From the NCBI GenBank assembly GCA_002440745.1, contig DJVB01000063.1:43319-107318 (forward strand): DNA of 64,000 nt, written 5' to 3'. The DNA is from Bacteroidales bacterium UBA6267. Its GTDB lineage: Bacteria; Bacteroidota; Bacteroidia; Bacteroidales; UBA1556. Below are positions 62,801-64,000 of this stretch, in pieces. The position numbers were made by a program, and so were the translations under genes. Below the pieces are notes generated by a model. The model did not search any database. It was not told where the DNA came from and worked only from the letters and a program-made list of their open reading frames with translations. Position 1 is the stretch's first letter, and each line of letters starts with the position of its first letter.

Positions 62801-63605
62801 TTTGAAGTGTCGAAGATGTGCCGTCTCCAAAATCCCATTGCCAAGAAGTTGGCTCAGGACAATGTGTAGAATCTTGAAAAAATACGGTATCGCTTACACA
62901 TATAGCCGGGGAATGAGTAAAATGCGTTGCTGAATCTAAAACTAAGACTGTTACTGCTGCGGAATCTGAGATTTCACCATATTCATCTATTATTACAAAA
63001 GCAATAGTATAAATTCCTGATTGTGAGGGGACTATTTGTTTCTTATAATTTGAATAATTAATAAAATATGCGAAATTTGTATTTATATAATACCATTGAT
63101 ATATATGGCTTTGACAAATTGTAGACAACGTTGCATCAACTTCAAAGTAGTCTCCTAAGCAAATTACACTTGAATTGAGTGTTAGAATGGCGTCTGACTC
63201 ACAAGTTTTGGATCCATTCATCACAACTATCCCCCCATTATAAATACCATTTAGGGAGATTTTAAGTTTGTAAAGGTTGTTTTTAACTACATTAGTAGAA
63301 GAGAAAGACGAAGATGTGCTTGTTGCTATCTGTTGTAAAGAGCCACACATCCCCGAATAGAGTGTAATATTATCCACAAAATAATTCGTGTCGTGGGTTA
63401 TTACCTCAAAAAGAACAAAGTTGGTATCGGCTTCAAATTCCATCCATAACACACTATCGTTTATGGAATAGGTTTGTGAAACAGAATCCATACTAAATGC
63501 AAACGCGTTGCTGCAATCACTTTGAGCATTAGCGTTCGACTGAAAAAATAATGGTGCAATTATCATTGCGAATAAGCTGCTAAAAATATTAATTTTGCAT
63601 TTCAT
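59850..63605 (-). CDS. Large secreted PKD / right-handed beta-helix protein with T9SS type A C-terminal domain
   Basis: 1,251 residues. Signal peptide about 1-27 (ending NANAQ). A PKD domain lies near 230-310 (WQWDFGDGTSSTLQNPWHQYNQPGTYTVTL). Residues about 430-900 resemble a parallel beta-helix with many Asn-rich turns (NNTIRFVGNSSDF, NNSIDSCDVGIRLLDF). A low-complexity Gly/Thr linker (GTGTSTGGGSPTGTGTNSG) follows near 960, and the last about 80 residues are the type A sorting domain: IKLYPNPAQDILNIEF and LTNGAYIFSIQ. A short VENVENVE tandem arises from a 9-10-bp repeat at 61818-61847. It should be exported by the type IX system; an adhesin or polysaccharide-binding role is inferred. Confidence 0.93.
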   Translation of the reverse strand: MKCKINIFSSLFAMIIAPLFFQSNANAQSDCSNAFAFSMDSVSQTYSINDSVLWMEFEADTNFVLFEVITHDTNYFVDNITLYSGMCGSLQQIATSTSSSFSSTNVVKNNLYKLKISLNGIYNGGIVVMNGSKTCESDAILTLNSSVICLGDYFEVDATLSTICQSHIYQWYYINTNFAYFINYSNYKKQIVPSQSGIYTIAFVIIDEYGEISDSAAVTVLVLDSATHFTHSPAICVSDTVFFQDSTHCPEPTSWQWDFGDGTSSTLQNPWHQYNQPGTYTVTLTTFPSGSSESKTIHLIAAEPAIISGSFTTCDSTVLYTIENYDTNYIYTWSTQIYDPSTNQYSSGSFVINGSGTVVSADSALIDWYSSGFPYLPEYALVNVEAKLKGTNCSDISTFEVYQCCDNSSTPGAYHWYDTIISQSLHISGGEIIINGIVRLQNNLIIDNNSYLWLGPYSKIILENNAILKIYDSDLKSGCEYMWDGIYADNMNEQIHVKSSRVYESINGFVSVNGALLYIDSTDFEANLHSIQVKNYQRSSVFQNPVTYQGHIRGCNFNVHSGNPVNTNAYNILLSPYSGEPSNCGVYVENVENVEIGDAYALKNTFNLMRFGIISKNSAIKVFNNEFRFIKDVTNNALYKFIQGAIYVSNLNTTLPAINYSKAMVIGKPGNYTNHFTNCHTAVYANNTIATVSNNSIDSCDVGIRLLDFKLNSRVDSNLIFYTTEGIIISKPIGSYRNIKVRENNFPYSSALRTGISIINVNSGTGDLAQIANNTIRFVGNSSDFRYGIITNNCNGIRVNSNYIGRGGVSLSDIANNWDKMVGIKTVQTKGCEITDNYIQSMGTGIWTNGSCNLTQYSCNDLITYKYGFYFGQQTTITEQGHLGTWNTHNKWSTSGAIAGNQQLATDVNYNNFNWTGTVKWYYGPNYISQYIPNQLNTVQPQILPYQNSTDNHYCVGTTTGTGTSTGGGSPTGTGTNSGTLAILEDEVITDEIRDFLFEDILEGLDYIDLLNEFRAYDARFLYEMLAEDTTLMWLGGYKDVNYQEFFDSVRMSNIGDFTKVYDLIEAEDYHRADSMNNLIEPTSNIYSNLKTVLSIYLNTWCKGVYHLSESDYNTLFEIANQTPYEGGDGVYTARIMINFNPDDYGVAFRLQPEKANNVDKDAIKLYPNPAQDILNIEFENPKGEEINGVLKVFNLSGQLIFEKQLNTNNVFYLLDINSLTNGAYIFSIQINNNENTAYRHQSGKLIVLKP

Positions 63606-63608
63606 GAT

Positions 63609-63684
63609 CCTTAATTTTAAGGGTTAAACACTGGGACAGCCACTGCGCAGGGAGTTGCTAACCTTTTTATGCGCAGTACTGTCC
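63609..63684 (-). other. Structured leader of the T9SS gene: two hairpins
   Basis: Immediately before the ATG is a 14-base palindrome CCTTAATTTTAAGG (63609-63622) that could mask the ribosome site. Further up, GGACAG...CTGCGCA (63634-63649) pairs with TGCGCAG...CTGTCC (63670-63684), a 13-bp stem with one internal bulge and a 20-base loop. The arrangement suggests a cis-regulatory RNA or a small ncRNA. Confidence 0.5.
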
Positions 63685-63708
63685 TTTTTAAACAAAAAAA
63701 ACTCTAAA

Positions 63709-63819
63709 TCATCGATTGTTTAATCGGTAAAAATTTGTTCGTTTAATTAGTATTCCATAGGCAAAGTCCTCCATATTTAGTTGATAATCATTATTTATAT
63801 TCCTTTTTAATTTTTCCAT
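63709..63819 (-). CDS. Possible 36-residue small ORF
   Basis: ATG at 63819 to TGA at 63711-63709: MEKLKRNINNDYQ..., with a MEDFAYGILIKRTNFYRL core and basic residues. It lies about 100 bases upstream of the T9SS gene on the same strand. It could be a leader peptide or chance. The remaining 180 bases to the window end (63820-64000) hold no recognised gene. Confidence 0.25.
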   Translation of the reverse strand: MEKLKRNINNDYQLNMEDFAYGILIKRTNFYRLNNR

Positions 63820-64000
63820 CAATCTTTTTTTATTAGAAAGGTGAACCTTAACTTATCCGAAACAGAGGCACTGGTACACCCAAATCCAAAACAAGCAAAG
63901 CTCACCTGTGCGATGAGCGTTTGGCTTGTAATTCGTGGATTTATCGAAAATTACCAGTTTTCTGTTTCTGAATTACAGCTGCACGCAATCCGATATTCTA

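Noticed and set aside
62598..62933. 111-residue forward frame inside the large T9SS gene
   Set aside because: Antisense shadow of the PKD region, with no signal, promoter or plausible protein features.

Overview
The window is a chromosomal stretch of a Bacteroidota (Bacteroidetes) bacterium. The evidence is AT-rich DNA, many promoters of the TTG-N19-21-TAnnTTTG type peculiar to this phylum, two secreted proteins with type IX secretion C-terminal sorting domains (type A and type B), many SxC-lipobox lipoproteins and small outer-membrane beta-barrels, and family choices such as a large YidC, CreD with a winged-helix regulator and DUF3857/transglutaminase pairs. The genus cannot be told from the sequence. 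No tRNA, rRNA or CRISPR array was recognised.

Layout. 1-13.4 kb: cut-off lipoprotein, class V aminotransferase, DMT transporter, small barrel, PolB-type exonuclease, yidC plus acyl-ACP thioesterase, then a membrane protein / winged-helix regulator / creD group whose two promoters share a palindrome, followed by VanZ-like, B12-radical SAM and membrane proteins. 13.5-22 kb: lnt, divergent from a type I-like export trio (ABC protein with an eroded ATPase, HlyD-type adaptor, TolC-type channel), then an Omp85-like barrel and two small genes. 22-28.5 kb: a reverse-strand operon that looks like envelope lipid traffic: TetR, MMPL/RND permease, OMPLA-like barrel, LolA-like carrier, DUF1302-like barrel and a short second TetR. 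A perfect inverted repeat lies on the -7 box of the leading TetR gene.

29-38 kb: a compact carotenoid operon (crtB, idi, crtYcd, cruF, PlsC-like acyltransferase, family 2 glycosyltransferase, TPR protein, crtI) followed, after an inserted-looking AAA/DUF4143 gene with three 23-bp repeats at its promoter, by crtW. Together the genes predict a 4-keto, 1'-hydroxy gamma-carotene-type pigment that is glycosylated and acylated. 38-51.4 kb: mostly reverse-strand envelope genes: lipoproteins, two DUF3857/transglutaminase proteins (one without the catalytic Cys), a class D beta-lactamase, an amber-interrupted small membrane protein, a beta-propeller phytase, a flavodoxin-fold oxidoreductase and a class I isoprenoid-synthase-like enzyme.

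51.5-52.9 kb: a complete IS256-family element with 25-bp inverted repeats and an 8-bp target duplication, inserted at the last codons of a small membrane protein. 53-64 kb: a large polytopic membrane protein, a periplasmic solute-binding protein with a hybrid histidine kinase, a small basic protein, and the two T9SS cargo proteins, ending in an untranslated leader with a strong hairpin.
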